A DNA stretch of 64,000 nt from Roseibium sp. (GTDB lineage: Bacteria; Pseudomonadota; Alphaproteobacteria; Rhizobiales; Stappiaceae): contig JAEPNV010000001.1 in NCBI GenBank assembly GCA_017643215.1, positions 620,001-684,000 on the forward strand. The letters are read 5' to 3'. This document shows, piece after piece, positions 20,247-29,200 of the stretch. Both the position numbers and the translations under genes were made by a program. How positions within the stretch are numbered: the first letter of the stretch is position 1; each line of letters begins with the position of its first letter. Below the pieces are notes generated by a model. That model was not told the origin of the DNA. It saw only the letters and a program-made list of their open reading frames with translations, and did not search any database.

Positions 20247-21758
20247 TTGTCCGTTACCCACACTGCATCCGGCGGCCAGCCGTCCAGGCCGGTCGAATGC
20301 GCCCCGGCCTTCGCCACGGAGCCGTTTTCCGATGCCGGCAAAGCCGTCAAACGGCTGATCGAAATCTTCGAGGCCAACACCGCGTTCCTGCGCGCCGCAT
20401 TTCAGGATCTACTGAACGGCAAAGCCTTTGACGGCCGGGTGCGCGCCTTTTATCCGCAGGTGTTCGTCACCACCGACAGCCATGTCCGTCTGGACAGTCG
20501 GCTGTCCTACGGGTTCGTCTCCGGCCCCGGCGTACACGCCACCACGATCACCCGGCCAGATTTATACCGGAGCTACCTCGAAGCGCAGATCGCGTTGTTG
20601 ATCAAGAACCATGGCGTGCCGGTCTTGGTCGGCGACAGCGACATGCCGATCCCCTTGCACTTTGCGTTTTATGACGGCACCCATGTGGAGGGCGGGGCGG
20701 CGGCCGCGCGGCTGCGCTTGCCGCTGGCCGATATCTTCGATCTGCCGGACCTGTCGGTGATGGACGACGCCATCGCCAACGGCACGCACGAGCCGGTCAA
20801 CGGCGTCATGCCCCTGGCTTCGTTTACAGCGCCCCGGATCGATTATTCGCTGCACCGGTTGCAGCACTATACGGCCACCGCCGCCGAACATTTTCAGAAC
20901 TATGTCCTGTTCACGAACTACCAGTTCTATATCGACGAGTTCTGCAGGATGTCCTACGAGCTTCTGGCGGATCCCGGCAACGGCTACGAGGCGTTTGTCG
21001 AGCCCGGGAACCTCTTGACCCGGGCCGGTGACACGGCGCCGGTCAGCGGTGAGGCGCCCGCCAAACTGCCGCAAATGCCCGCCTATCACTTAAAGCGCGA
21101 GGGCCATGGCGGCATTACCATGGTCAATATCGGCGTTGGACCGTCAAATGCCAAAACCATCACCGACCATATCGCCGTCCTCAGACCCCATGCCTGGCTG
21201 ATGCTGGGTCATTGCGCGGGCCTCAGAAACAGCCAGACCCTTGGCGATTATGTGCTTGCCCACGGCTATGTCCGCGAGGACAACGTGCTCGACCAGGATC
21301 TGCCGACCTGGGTGCCGATCCCAGCGCTCGCGGAAGTCCAGGTCGCGCTCGAGGACGCGGTCGCGGAGATCACCGGATATGACGGGTATGAACTGAAACG
21401 GGTGATGCGCACCGGCACGGTCGCTTCGATCGACAACCGGAACTGGGAATTGTGGAACCAAAAGAGCCTGGTCCGCCGGTTTTCCCAATCGCGGGCCATT
21501 GCGCTCGATATGGAATCGGCGACGATCGCCGCCAACGGGTTCCGCTTCCGGGTGCCTTACGGGACGTTGTTATGCGTGTCCGACAAGCCGCTGCATGGGG
21601 AGCTCAAGCTCCCCGGCATGGCGACCGATTTTTACAAGCGCCAGGTGGCTCAGCATCTGGAAATCGGCTTGAGGGCGCTGGAAAAGCTGCGCGGCATGCC
21701 GAGCGACCGGTTGCATTCGCGCAAGCTCAGAAGTTTCGCGGAGACCGCGTTTCAGTAG
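20247..21758 (+). CDS. amn: AMP nucleosidase
   Basis: 503 residues. I chose the TTG at 20247 because AAGGAG at 20234-20239 sits 7 bases before it; the ATG at 20242 is out of frame and a longer start at 20181 lacks a ribosome site. The N-terminal AMN-specific domain (FYPQVFVTTDSHVRLDSRLSYGFV) is followed by a nucleoside-phosphorylase-like catalytic domain with MVNIGVGPSNAKTITDH, LGHCAGLRNSQTLGDYVL, DMESATIAANGFRFRVP and LLCVSDKPLHGELK. The enzyme cleaves AMP to adenine and ribose 5-phosphate, adjusting adenylate pools. Confidence 0.94.
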   Translation: MSVTHTASGGQPSRPVECAPAFATEPFSDAGKAVKRLIEIFEANTAFLRAAFQDLLNGKAFDGRVRAFYPQVFVTTDSHVRLDSRLSYGFVSGPGVHATTITRPDLYRSYLEAQIALLIKNHGVPVLVGDSDMPIPLHFAFYDGTHVEGGAAAARLRLPLADIFDLPDLSVMDDAIANGTHEPVNGVMPLASFTAPRIDYSLHRLQHYTATAAEHFQNYVLFTNYQFYIDEFCRMSYELLADPGNGYEAFVEPGNLLTRAGDTAPVSGEAPAKLPQMPAYHLKREGHGGITMVNIGVGPSNAKTITDHIAVLRPHAWLMLGHCAGLRNSQTLGDYVLAHGYVREDNVLDQDLPTWVPIPALAEVQVALEDAVAEITGYDGYELKRVMRTGTVASIDNRNWELWNQKSLVRRFSQSRAIALDMESATIAANGFRFRVPYGTLLCVSDKPLHGELKLPGMATDFYKRQVAQHLEIGLRALEKLRGMPSDRLHSRKLRSFAETAFQ

Positions 21759-21774
21759 ACCTTCGTTCCGTCGG

Positions 21775-21918
21775 TCAGTCGGAAAGGTCGGCCAAAAGCC
21801 GCAGGCACCGGGCTTCGTTCCGGGCGTCGGCGGCCGCCGAGATCAGGCCGAGTTGCGCCAGCAGCACGACCTGCGCCTCGAGCATGTCCGCCAATCGGGT
21901 TGCGAGCGATTTCGTCAT
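21775..21918 (-). CDS. small protein of 47 residues, unknown function
   Basis: ATG at 21918 is preceded on the minus strand by GGGAGGAAGAC, an almost ideal ribosome binding site, and the frame ends at 21775. The product starts MTKSLATRLADMLEAQVVLL and ends LLADLSD; it is predicted to be mostly one or two amphipathic helices with no signal or membrane segment. CCCGTAGA/TCTACGGG at 21927-21955 forms an 8-base-pair hairpin that includes the first bases of the ribosome site. It converges on amn and lies after the bfr terminator. No family recognised; coding is inferred from the ribosome site and composition. Confidence 0.55.
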   Translation of the reverse strand: MTKSLATRLADMLEAQVVLLAQLGLISAAADARNEARCLRLLADLSD

Positions 21919-21926
21919 GTCTTCCT

Positions 21927-21955
21927 CCCGTAGATCGAGATGAAACTTCTACGGG
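21927..21955 (-). promoter_or_regulatory. hairpin overlapping the ribosome site of the 47-residue gene
   Basis: On the minus strand CCCGTAGA and TCTACGGG are perfect complements separated by 13 bases, and the second arm runs into the GGGAGG Shine-Dalgarno sequence. This could gate translation of the small gene. Confidence 0.45.
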
Positions 21956-21984
21956 TGCCGCGCCCGTTCGGATCTGGACCGCAC

Positions 21985-22016
21985 GTAAAAACGCACGCCC
22001 GGCTTAGGCGTGCGTT
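21985..22016 (-). terminator. intrinsic terminator of bfr
   Basis: AACGCACGCC at 21990-21999 pairs perfectly with GGCGTGCGTT at 22007-22016 over a 7-base loop. On the minus strand the stem runs into TTTTTACG, a proper U-tract. It lies about 50 bases after the bfr stop. Confidence 0.8.
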
Positions 22017-22067
22017 GATGATTTAAAACTCCGGCGCCGAAGCACGGCCGGCCCCTAGCGACGTTGA

Positions 22068-22553
22068 CTATTCCGCTTCGTCGGCCGGGACGGCGTTGAG
22101 CAGGCCGTAGCGCTCTTCGCCGATTTTCTCCAAGAGTTCCAACTGGGTTTCCAGGAAGTCGATATGACCTTCCTCGTCGGCCAGAAGCTCTTCGAACAGC
22201 TGCATGCTGACGAAATCGTCTTCCTCGCGGCAGATTTCGCGGGATTTGGAATAGGAAGCGCGGGCGTCATATTCGCCGGCAAGGTCGCACTCCAGTACTT
22301 CTTTGATGTTCTGGCCGATCCGCAAGGGGGCCAGTTTTTGCATGTTGGGATGGCCTTCCAGGAAGATGATGCGGTCGGTGATCTTGTCCGCGTGATGCAT
22401 CTCCTCGATCGACTCCTCGCGCTCTTTTTTGGCAAGGCGCGCATAACCCCAGTCGTTCAGGAGACGGTAATGCAGCCAGTACTGATTGATGGCTCCGAGC
22501 TCGAGGAACAAAGCCTCGTTCAACCGCTCAATGACTTTTTCACTGCCCTTCAT
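22068..22553 (-). CDS. bfr: bacterioferritin
   Basis: 161 residues, the standard length. Ferroxidase ligands are visible in [13 protein letters not shown] (Glu18), [12 protein letters not shown] (Glu51, His54), [10 protein letters not shown] (Glu94 region) and [11 protein letters not shown] (Glu127, His130). The heme-ligand Met lies in [13 protein letters not shown], so this is a heme-containing Bfr. It stores iron as a 24-mer shell. The promoter carries a near-perfect Irr box at the expected transcription start, predicting repression when iron is scarce. It is monocistronic, with its own terminator. Confidence 0.97.
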   Translation of the reverse strand: MKGSEKVIERLNEALFLELGAINQYWLHYRLLNDWGYARLAKKEREESIEEMHHADKITDRIIFLEGHPNMQKLAPLRIGQNIKEVLECDLAGEYDARASYSKSREICREEDDFVSMQLFEELLADEEGHIDFLETQLELLEKIGEERYGLLNAVPADEAE

Positions 22554-22592
22554 CGTGGACCGCCTCCGGTTTTAGGATTCGCAATAGCCTAG

Positions 22593-22609
22593 TTTAGAAC
22601 TATTCTACA
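22593..22609 (-). promoter_or_regulatory. Irr box (iron control element) in the bfr promoter
   Basis: TTTAGAACTATTCTACA matches the rhizobial ICE consensus TTTAGAA-N3-TTCTAAA at 13 of 14 defined positions. It lies immediately downstream of the -10, over the likely transcription start, 40-56 bases before the bfr ATG, an ideal place for a repressor. Irr control of bfr under low iron is known from rhizobia; here it is inferred from the site. Confidence 0.8.
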
Positions 22610-22636
22610 TTATAGGTCCAGCCGCTTGGAGGCCAA
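22609..22636 (-). promoter_or_regulatory. bfr promoter
   Basis: On the minus strand TTGGCC (22636-22631), a 16-base spacer and a perfect TATAAT (22614-22609). Transcription would start near 22602, inside the Irr box. Confidence 0.65.
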
Positions 22637-22713
22637 GAGGCAAAATTGGTGATTTTTCTGACAACGGGGACGCACATACGGTGGACGCGAAACGGCGCTT
22701 GACGCCGGATTGG

Positions 22714-22743
22714 CAAAAACCCGGCGGGAGGACCCGCCGGGTT
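22714..22743 (-). terminator. intrinsic terminator of the fasciclin gene
   Basis: AACCCGGCGGG at 22718-22728 pairs perfectly with CCCGCCGGGTT at 22733-22743 over AGGA. On the minus strand TTTTTGCC follows the stem. It lies 50 bases after the fasciclin stop. Confidence 0.8.
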
Positions 22744-22793
22744 AAAGGATACGGCGCGCGGTGGCGCCGAACATCATACTGACACAGTCCTGG

Positions 22794-23276
22794 TCAGGAC
22801 GCCGGCAGGATCACCGTGTCGATGACGTGGATGACGCCGTTGGACGCTTCCACATCGGCGGTCACGACCGTTGCCTCGTTGATCTTCACCCCGTCGGTGG
22901 CATCAACCGCAATGTCGCCGCCTTGGACGGTCGTCACATCCATGGTTTTGCCGGCAATGTCACCGGACATCACCTTGCCGGGCACCACATGGTAGGTCAG
23001 CACCGCCACGAGCTGGTCCTTGTTTTCCGGCTTCAAAAGGTTTTCCACGGTGCCGGCGGGCAGTTTGGCAAACGCTTCGTCGGTCGGCGCAAAGACGGTG
23101 AACGGACCGTCGCCTTTGAGCGTGTCGACCAGACCGGCCGCCTGGACCGCGGCGACAAGCGTGTTGAAGGATCCCGCGCCCACTGCCGTATCGACAATGT
23201 CCTTTTCTGCCGCCTTTGCGACGGAAAACGGAACGACGAGAAGTAGGGCGAAGATGATATTTCTGACGTACTGCAT
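22794..23276 (-). CDS. secreted fasciclin (FAS1) domain protein
   Basis: 160 residues. A Sec signal peptide ([20 protein letters not shown], cleavage near AKA-AE) is followed by one complete FAS1 domain: H1 motif [17 protein letters not shown] and H2 motif [14 protein letters not shown], ending in [14 protein letters not shown]1 proteins mediate adhesion or cell-surface interactions; periplasmic or extracellular location is expected. Single-domain secreted forms are common in alphaproteobacteria. It is flanked by its own terminator and by an AT-rich upstream region with a short palindrome, so it appears monocistronic. Confidence 0.92.
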   Translation of the reverse strand: MQYVRNIIFALLLVVPFSVAKAAEKDIVDTAVGAGSFNTLVAAVQAAGLVDTLKGDGPFTVFAPTDEAFAKLPAGTVENLLKPENKDQLVAVLTYHVVPGKVMSGDIAGKTMDVTTVQGGDIAVDATDGVKINEATVVTADVEASNGVIHVIDTVILPAS

Positions 23277-23339
23277 TATATGCTCCCAAGATTAACAAAA
23301 GAACAGCATAAGTTTTGTGTTCATAGGAATTAAGCTCTG

Positions 23340-23353
23340 TTTTAGAGCTAAAA
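23340..23353. promoter_or_regulatory. 14-base palindrome upstream of the fasciclin gene
   Basis: TTTTAG and CTAAAA flank an AG centre at 23340-23353, 64-77 bases before the fasciclin ATG in an AT-rich stretch. It could be an operator, but no regulator family is identified; it does not fit the Irr consensus. Confidence 0.25.
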
Positions 23354-23514
23354 TCCAAATGAAGCTGCCGTTCTTGCCGGTCTTACGTAGCGTTTTAAGG
23401 AGTGGATGCTTGGAGAGCGGAAAATTAAATATCGTTAATAAGTGATCTGGCGGCGATCCGCAAACGTCGGGGCTCAGCCCGGGTTATCGCCACAATCATT
23501 CGAACAGATGTGGA

Positions 23515-24585
23515 TTAGTCCGCGCCCAGTCCGGCTTGCACCGCCTTTTTCATGACGGTCGGCAATGCTTCGCCGGGCAACTCGTCAGGATGGGACCACC
23601 AGCATGGATGCGGTGCTTCCAGCCCCGCCGGGATACGCGCGCGGTAGACGGTCAGGACCAGATGGAAATGCGTGAAGGTGTGGTTGACCGGGGCCGGCCG
23701 GATCTGCCAATTCGCGGCAAAGGGGGCGGCGGACAAGGCCGTATCGTGATCGAATTCCTCATGCCAGCCGGTCCCCGGCACTTCGCTCATGCCGCCAAGA
23801 AGGCCCTTCGGCGGCCGGCGCCGCAGCAACACCGCCCCAGTGCCGTCCTGAATGGCGACAAACGCTGCGCCGTACCGGGTCGGCTTTGGTTTTTTGGGCG
23901 CCTTTCGCGGCAGTTGATCGGCGATCCCCGATGCGCGCGCCCGGCAGTCCGCCATCCAGGGACACACGCCGCAGGCCGGGCGCTTGGCCGTGCAGATCGT
24001 CGCGCCCAGATCCATCACCGCCTGCGCGAAGTCTCCGGGCCGGTCGTTTGGTGTCAGGTCCGCCATCGCGGCGCGGATGGCCGGTTTGGCATCTGGAAGC
24101 GGCTCGCTGATCTCGTGAAACCGGCTCAACACCCGCTCGACATTGCCATCGACCACCGCCGCGCGGCGATCAAAGGCAATGGCGGCGATGGCCGCGGCGG
24201 TGTAGGGGCCGATCCCCGGCAGGGCTTGAAGACCGTCCACGGTATCGGGAAACCGCCCGTCATGCCGTTCCGCCACCGTGGTGGCGCACTTCTTCAGGTT
24301 CCTGGCGCGCGAGTAGTAGCCGAGCCCCGCCCAGGCCTTCATGACGTCCTCGTCGTCGGCTGCCGCAAGCGCGGCAACCGTCGGCCACCGCGCGACAAAT
24401 GCCAGGTAATACGCCTTGACCGCCGCGACGGTCGTTTGCTGCAGCATGATTTCCGAAAGCCACACCTGATAGGGATCGGGAACAACGCCCAGGGCCCGGT
24501 CGGCGGGCGATGTCCGCCAGGGCAGGTCGCGGGCGTGGCGGTCATACCAGTCCAGAAGTTGGCGTGTGGATGCGGGCGTGGTCAT
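23515..24585 (-). CDS. mutY: A/G-specific adenine glycosylase
   Basis: 356 residues. The helix-hairpin-helix-GPD core is LQALPGIGPYTAAAIAAIAF followed by the catalytic Asp in AAVVDGNVERVLSR. The 4Fe-4S cluster ligands keep the C-X6-C-X2-C-X5-C spacing in CTAKRPACGVCPWMADC. IMLQQTTVAAVKAYY is the typical base-recognition segment, and the C-terminal NUDIX-like domain recognises 8-oxoG. It removes adenine mispaired with 8-oxoG. It is divergent from the DciA-like gene, in the mutY-DUF721-dsbA-smc order conserved in alphaproteobacteria. Confidence 0.96.
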   Translation of the reverse strand: MTTPASTRQLLDWYDRHARDLPWRTSPADRALGVVPDPYQVWLSEIMLQQTTVAAVKAYYLAFVARWPTVAALAAADDEDVMKAWAGLGYYSRARNLKKCATTVAERHDGRFPDTVDGLQALPGIGPYTAAAIAAIAFDRRAAVVDGNVERVLSRFHEISEPLPDAKPAIRAAMADLTPNDRPGDFAQAVMDLGATICTAKRPACGVCPWMADCRARASGIADQLPRKAPKKPKPTRYGAAFVAIQDGTGAVLLRRRPPKGLLGGMSEVPGTGWHEEFDHDTALSAAPFAANWQIRPAPVNHTFTHFHLVLTVYRARIPAGLEAPHPCWWSHPDELPGEALPTVMKKAVQAGLGAD

Positions 24586-24759
24586 GGCCGCATACCTGCG
24601 GTTTTGCCGGTGATTTTCAACGGCGAACAGGAAAAGACTGGGGATAAATCAGGGAAAACTAAGTTGAACGCCGCTTACACCCCCTTCGGCGGTAGTTTTG
24701 TCACAAATGCGGAAAGATAAATATAAAATCTTGTGGTGAAACACTTCGCGGCCTGAGGG

Positions 24760-25332
24760 GTGCTGCGGAAAAAACAAGACTGGGACGGGAGCCGTTTGGA
24801 TTTGAAACAGCGAGCGGGAAGCAAAAAGGCATTACGCCGACGCCCCGCCCAACTTGGGGACCTGATCGGCCCGGCAATCAAACCGGCCTGCCGAAAGCGG
24901 GGATTTGCGTCGGTCGACATCCTCGCACTCTGGCCCGAGATTGTTGGCGCCAGATATGCCGACCGGGTTCGGCCGATCCGGTTGATCTGGCCGCGCCAGT
25001 CGAGCCAGGACTCGCTGAATCCGTCCGAAACACCATCTGCGACGCTGCTCGTTCACACCGACGGGCCGACGGCATTGCTTCTGAGCCATGAAACTAGTGC
25101 GATCATATCGCGGATCAATACCTTTTTTGGCTGGGCCGCCATTGGCCGGATTAAAATCATCCAAAAACCGGTGCCCCAAAAGCCGGTCCGCCCGGCGGCC
25201 GATCCGCGCCCGCTGACCGAGGCGGAGGAGCGGCGTCTTGATGACCAGCTTGGCACGGTCGAAAATGACCGGCTGCGGCAGGCGCTCAAGAAACTGGGCA
25301 CCTTGGTCATTGCGCGCGGTGAGGACGCCTGA
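24760..25332 (+). CDS. DUF721 (DciA-like) protein
   Basis: 190 residues from a GTG at 24760; a TTG at 24796 behind GGGAG is an alternative. The N-terminal half carries the DUF721/DciA core: IGPAIKPACRKRGFASVDILALWPEIVGARYADRVRPIRL and TLLVHTDGPTALLLSHE. The C-terminal half is an Ala/Pro/Glu-rich linker and a helix (EAEERRLDDQLGTVENDRLRQALKKLG). DciA proteins help load the DnaB replicative helicase in bacteria lacking DnaC; alphaproteobacterial DUF721 members are less studied. Position between mutY and dsbA matches its usual neighbourhood. Confidence 0.82.
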   Translation: MLRKKQDWDGSRLDLKQRAGSKKALRRRPAQLGDLIGPAIKPACRKRGFASVDILALWPEIVGARYADRVRPIRLIWPRQSSQDSLNPSETPSATLLVHTDGPTALLLSHETSAIISRINTFFGWAAIGRIKIIQKPVPQKPVRPAADPRPLTEAEERRLDDQLGTVENDRLRQALKKLGTLVIARGEDA

Positions 25333-25533
25333 ACCGTTCACCCGGACTTGCAAGCGCCGGAAAGGTGCGGCCGGCGCGCTCACGAAGCTGTAATCGGCCT
25401 GTGATCGCGGATTGTTGTCTTGACCCGTTTCCTGCCACAATTACCAACTTGTGTTGACGCGAGCGCTCGGACGGGGCACACCCACCTCCCGACTTCACAT
25501 GAGAAATCGCGTATTTGGACAGGACGACAAGCC

Positions 25534-26172
25534 GTGACCGTATCCCGCAGAACGTTTTTCAAAGCCACATCCGGATTGGCGCTTGTCAGTGGCGTGTTCG
25601 CCATGCCGTCGCTCTCGTTCGCCCAAAGCTACAACGAGGAAGAGCTTCTGATCCCCGGTCCGCTTGGCGACAAAACGCTCGGCGCGGACGACGCTCCGGT
25701 GACGATCATCGAATACGCCTCGATGACCTGCGGCCACTGCGCGAACTTCCACACCCGCACCTATCCCGACATCAAGAAGGACTACATTGAGACCGGCAAG
25801 GTGCGGTTCATCATGCGCGAATTCCCGCTGGATCCGGTGGCGACCGCCGCGTTCATGCTCGCGCGCTGCGCGCCGGAAGACAAGTATTTCGACATTATCG
25901 ACATCATGTTCGATCAGCAGCGCAGTTGGGCGTTCACAGACAATCCCTACAACTCGCTGCTCAATTTCTCCAAACAGATCGGATTTACACAGGAGTCCTT
26001 TGAGCAGTGCTTGACAAACCAGGGCCTGCTTGACGCAGTGAATGCTGTACGGGATCGCGGATCGAGCGAGTTTGGTGTCAACTCGACCCCGACCTTTTTC
26101 ATCAACGGGGACAAACACCCAGGAGCCCTGTCGTTTGACGAAATGGCCAAGCTCATCGACGACCAGCTCTGA
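25534..26172 (+). CDS. DsbA-family thiol-disulfide oxidoreductase with Tat signal
   Basis: 212 residues from the GTG at 25534, with AGGA about 9 bases upstream; the frame's earlier start at 25420 adds a non-conserved segment. VSRRTFFKATSGLALVSG is a twin-arginine signal with the full SRRxFxK motif. The thioredoxin-like domain has the active site CGHC in ASMTCGHCANFHTRTYP and the cis-Pro region GVNSTPTFFINGDKHPG. It probably forms or isomerises disulfides in periplasmic proteins. It belongs to the mutY-DUF721-dsbA-smc cluster and ends 90 bases before smc. Confidence 0.92.
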   Translation: MTVSRRTFFKATSGLALVSGVFAMPSLSFAQSYNEEELLIPGPLGDKTLGADDAPVTIIEYASMTCGHCANFHTRTYPDIKKDYIETGKVRFIMREFPLDPVATAAFMLARCAPEDKYFDIIDIMFDQQRSWAFTDNPYNSLLNFSKQIGFTQESFEQCLTNQGLLDAVNAVRDRGSSEFGVNSTPTFFINGDKHPGALSFDEMAKLIDDQL

Positions 26173-26262
26173 CGTCGGGCAGCGCCGCATCGACGGTGCC
26201 TTGGCCATTCAGCAATTCCAAGACGCACCGTCGGCCTCTACCCATGCTTCGGGGGGAGGCCG

Positions 26263-29200
26263 ATGAAGTTTTCCAAACTCCGTGTCGTCGGGTTCAAATC
26301 CTTCGTCGAGCCGATGGAATTCGTGATCGGCGACGGCCTGACCGGCGTGGTCGGACCCAATGGCTGCGGCAAATCCAATCTGGTGGAGGCGCTGCGCTGG
26401 GTGATGGGGGAAAACTCCTACAAGAACATGCGCGCGTCCGGCATGGACGACGTGATCTTTTCCGGCAGCTTGAACCGGCCGGGCCGCAACACCGCGGAAG
26501 TGACGCTGTTCCTGGACAATCTGGACCGCACCGCCCCCCAGGCGTTCAATGACGGCGACGGGCTGGAGGTCAGCCGCCGGATCGAACGGGAATCGGGCTC
26601 CAACTACAAGATCAACGGCCGCGAAGTGCGTGCCCGCGATGTCCAGCTCCTGTTTGCCGATGCGTCGACCGGCGCCCGCTCGCCCGCCATGGTCCGCCAG
26701 GGGCAGATCGGTGAACTGATCTCGGCCAAGCCGACCGCCCGCCGCCAGATCCTGGAGGAGGCGGCCGGGATCTCCGGTTTGCATTCGCGCCGCCACGAAG
26801 CCGAAATCCGTTTGCGGGCCGCCGAACAGAACCTTGATCGGCTTGAGGATGTTCTGGTGCAGATCGATGCCCAGATCGACAGCCTGCGCCGGCAGTCGCG
26901 CCAGGCCGCCCGCTACCGCAACCTGTCGTCTGAAATCCGCTCCGCCGAGGCGGCGATCCTCTATCTGCGCTGGACGTCGGCCGGCGAGGCGCTGGCCGTG
27001 GCCGAGACGCAATTCGCCGAGGCGCAAAAGGCCGTCAACGAGGCGGCCGGCATTCAAGCCGAGGCGGCACGGGTTCAGGCGGTCACTGCGCACAAACTGC
27101 CCGAATTGCGGGACCAGTCGGCCCGGTCCGCGGCGGCATTGCAGCGGTTGATGATCGCCAGCAACGAGCTTGATTCCGAAGAACGCCGGGTCAAGGAACG
27201 GCTTGCCGATATCGACCGCCGTCTGGCGCAACTGGCTGAGGACATCTCGCGCGAGCAGCGCATGATCGGTGAAAACGACGAGGTTCTTGCCCGCCTTGCC
27301 GAGGAACGCGCGGAACTGACCGAGGAAAGCGAGACGGTGTCGGAGCGGGGCGATGCGGCCCGGGAAAAGGTCGCTGAGGCTGAAGGCGTGGTCGGCGGCC
27401 TGGAGCGGACGCTGGCCGACAACACAGCGGCCCATGCGCGCGCATTGGCCGAACGCCAGCAGCTTGAACGCACGCTGGTGGATGCCGGACACCGCGCCGA
27501 CCGCCTGTCGGCCCAAGCGGTGGAGGCGGCGGCCGCCCTTGAGGCAATTGTCAGCGAACTGAACGCCGTTGACGGGGTCTCGGAACGGCGCGACGCCGTC
27601 GAACTGGCCGAAGAACAGCTTGCGGAAGCTGAACTGGTTGTCGACACGGCCGAAGCCGTGACGGCTGAGGCCCGCGCAGCCGAGCAGGCAGTCCGGCAGG
27701 AGGTGGCCGACGCCGAACGGCATCTGTCCAGCCTTGAGACCGAGGCCAACACGCTGCGGACCATCTTGACCGCAGCCCATACCGGCGACTGGCCGCCGGT
27801 GGTGGACGGGGTTGAGGTGGCCCCCGGCTTTGAGACGGCGTTCGGCGCGGCGCTGGGGGAGGATCTTGAAGCCCCGGCTTCACGCGAGGCGCCGGTCCAT
27901 TGGAGCGCGCTTTCCGCAGGTTCCCCCGATCCGGCCTGGCCGGCGGGCGTCGAACCGCTGTCGGCGCAGGTTCGCGCGCCGGACGTTCTGGCGCGCCGCC
28001 TGGCGCAGGTCGGGATCGTCGCGCGCGGTGACGGCGCGCGGATCCAGCCTCTGTTAAAACCCGGGCAGCGCATTGTCTCCGTTGAAGGCGACCTGTGGCG
28101 CTGGGACGGATTTGTTGTCGGTGCCGATGCGCCAACGCCCGCCGCACAGCGGCTTGCCCAAAAGAACCGGCTCGCTGATCTGGCCGAACAGATTGAAAAC
28201 GCGATCACCGTCGTCGACGTTCGGAAAACGTCCCTGCACGAGGCCCACGCGGCGGTCCAGCGCGCGTCCGAACAGGAACAATCCGCCAAATCCTGTGTCC
28301 GTGAAGCGCAAACGGCGGTGGCGGGGGCAAGAGACGCCTTGAACCGGGCGGAGCGGGCCTTGTCGCAACTGGCGGCGCGCAAAACCAGCGCCGAGGAGCG
28401 GCTCGCGCAGATCCGTACGGATGCTAAGGAGGCCCGCGAGCATCGGGAAGACGCGGAAGAGCAACTCCAATCGGCGCCTGACGTCAGCGGTTTGGCGGCC
28501 AAGATCACCTCCATCCAGACCGAGGTCGCGGCCGCCCGGACAGCTCTCGCCGAAGCCCGCGCCGTGGCGGAAGGATTGGCGCGCGAGCAGCAGATGCGCG
28601 ACCGGAGGCTGGAGGCGATCGCCCGCGAATACGACAACTGGCGGACCCGTGCGGCCAACGCGGCCCATCAGATCGAGGTTTTGAACGCCCGGCACGAAGA
28701 AGCCGCGGAAGAGCGCGAGGAGCTGATTGAAGCGCCGCAGGAGATTGAACAAAAGCGCCGCCAGTTGCTCTCCGCGATCAAAACCGCCGAAGACGACAAG
28801 AAGCGGAAGGATGATGATCTGCAACAGGCTGAGACCGATCTTGCGGACGCGGACCGGCTGGCCAAGACCGCGCTGGAAGGTTTGTCCGGATCGCGCGAGC
28901 AGAAGGTCCGCGCCGAGGAGCGGTTACAGGCCGCGCGCGAACGCAAGGATGGGCTGGAACGCCGGATCGCCGAGGATCTGGATGTGGCCGTCACGGCCTT
29001 GCCCGGGATGGCGGGCCTGAAAGACGGCGCGCCGCTTCCCGACACCGATGCCTTGGAGCGCAAACTGGACCGGCTCAAAGCCGAACGGGAACGGCTCGGC
29101 GGGGTAAACCTTCGCGCCGAGGAAGAGCTTGCGGAGATCGAACAGCAAAAGTCGACGCTGACGGGCGAGCGCGACGATCTCGTCGAGGCGATCAAACGGC

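Noticed and set aside
23340..23353. TTTTAG-AG-CTAAAA as a second Irr box
   Set aside because: Arm sequence and spacing do not fit TTTAGAA-N3-TTCTAAA; kept only as an unassigned palindrome.
26287..26303. GGGTTCAAATCC resembling a tRNA T-loop
   Set aside because: It is inside the smc start (codes for VGFKSF) and no cloverleaf surrounds it.
26209..28824. Several long frames antisense to smc
   Set aside because: All are low-complexity Ala/Arg/Ser-rich shadows of the SMC coiled coil.
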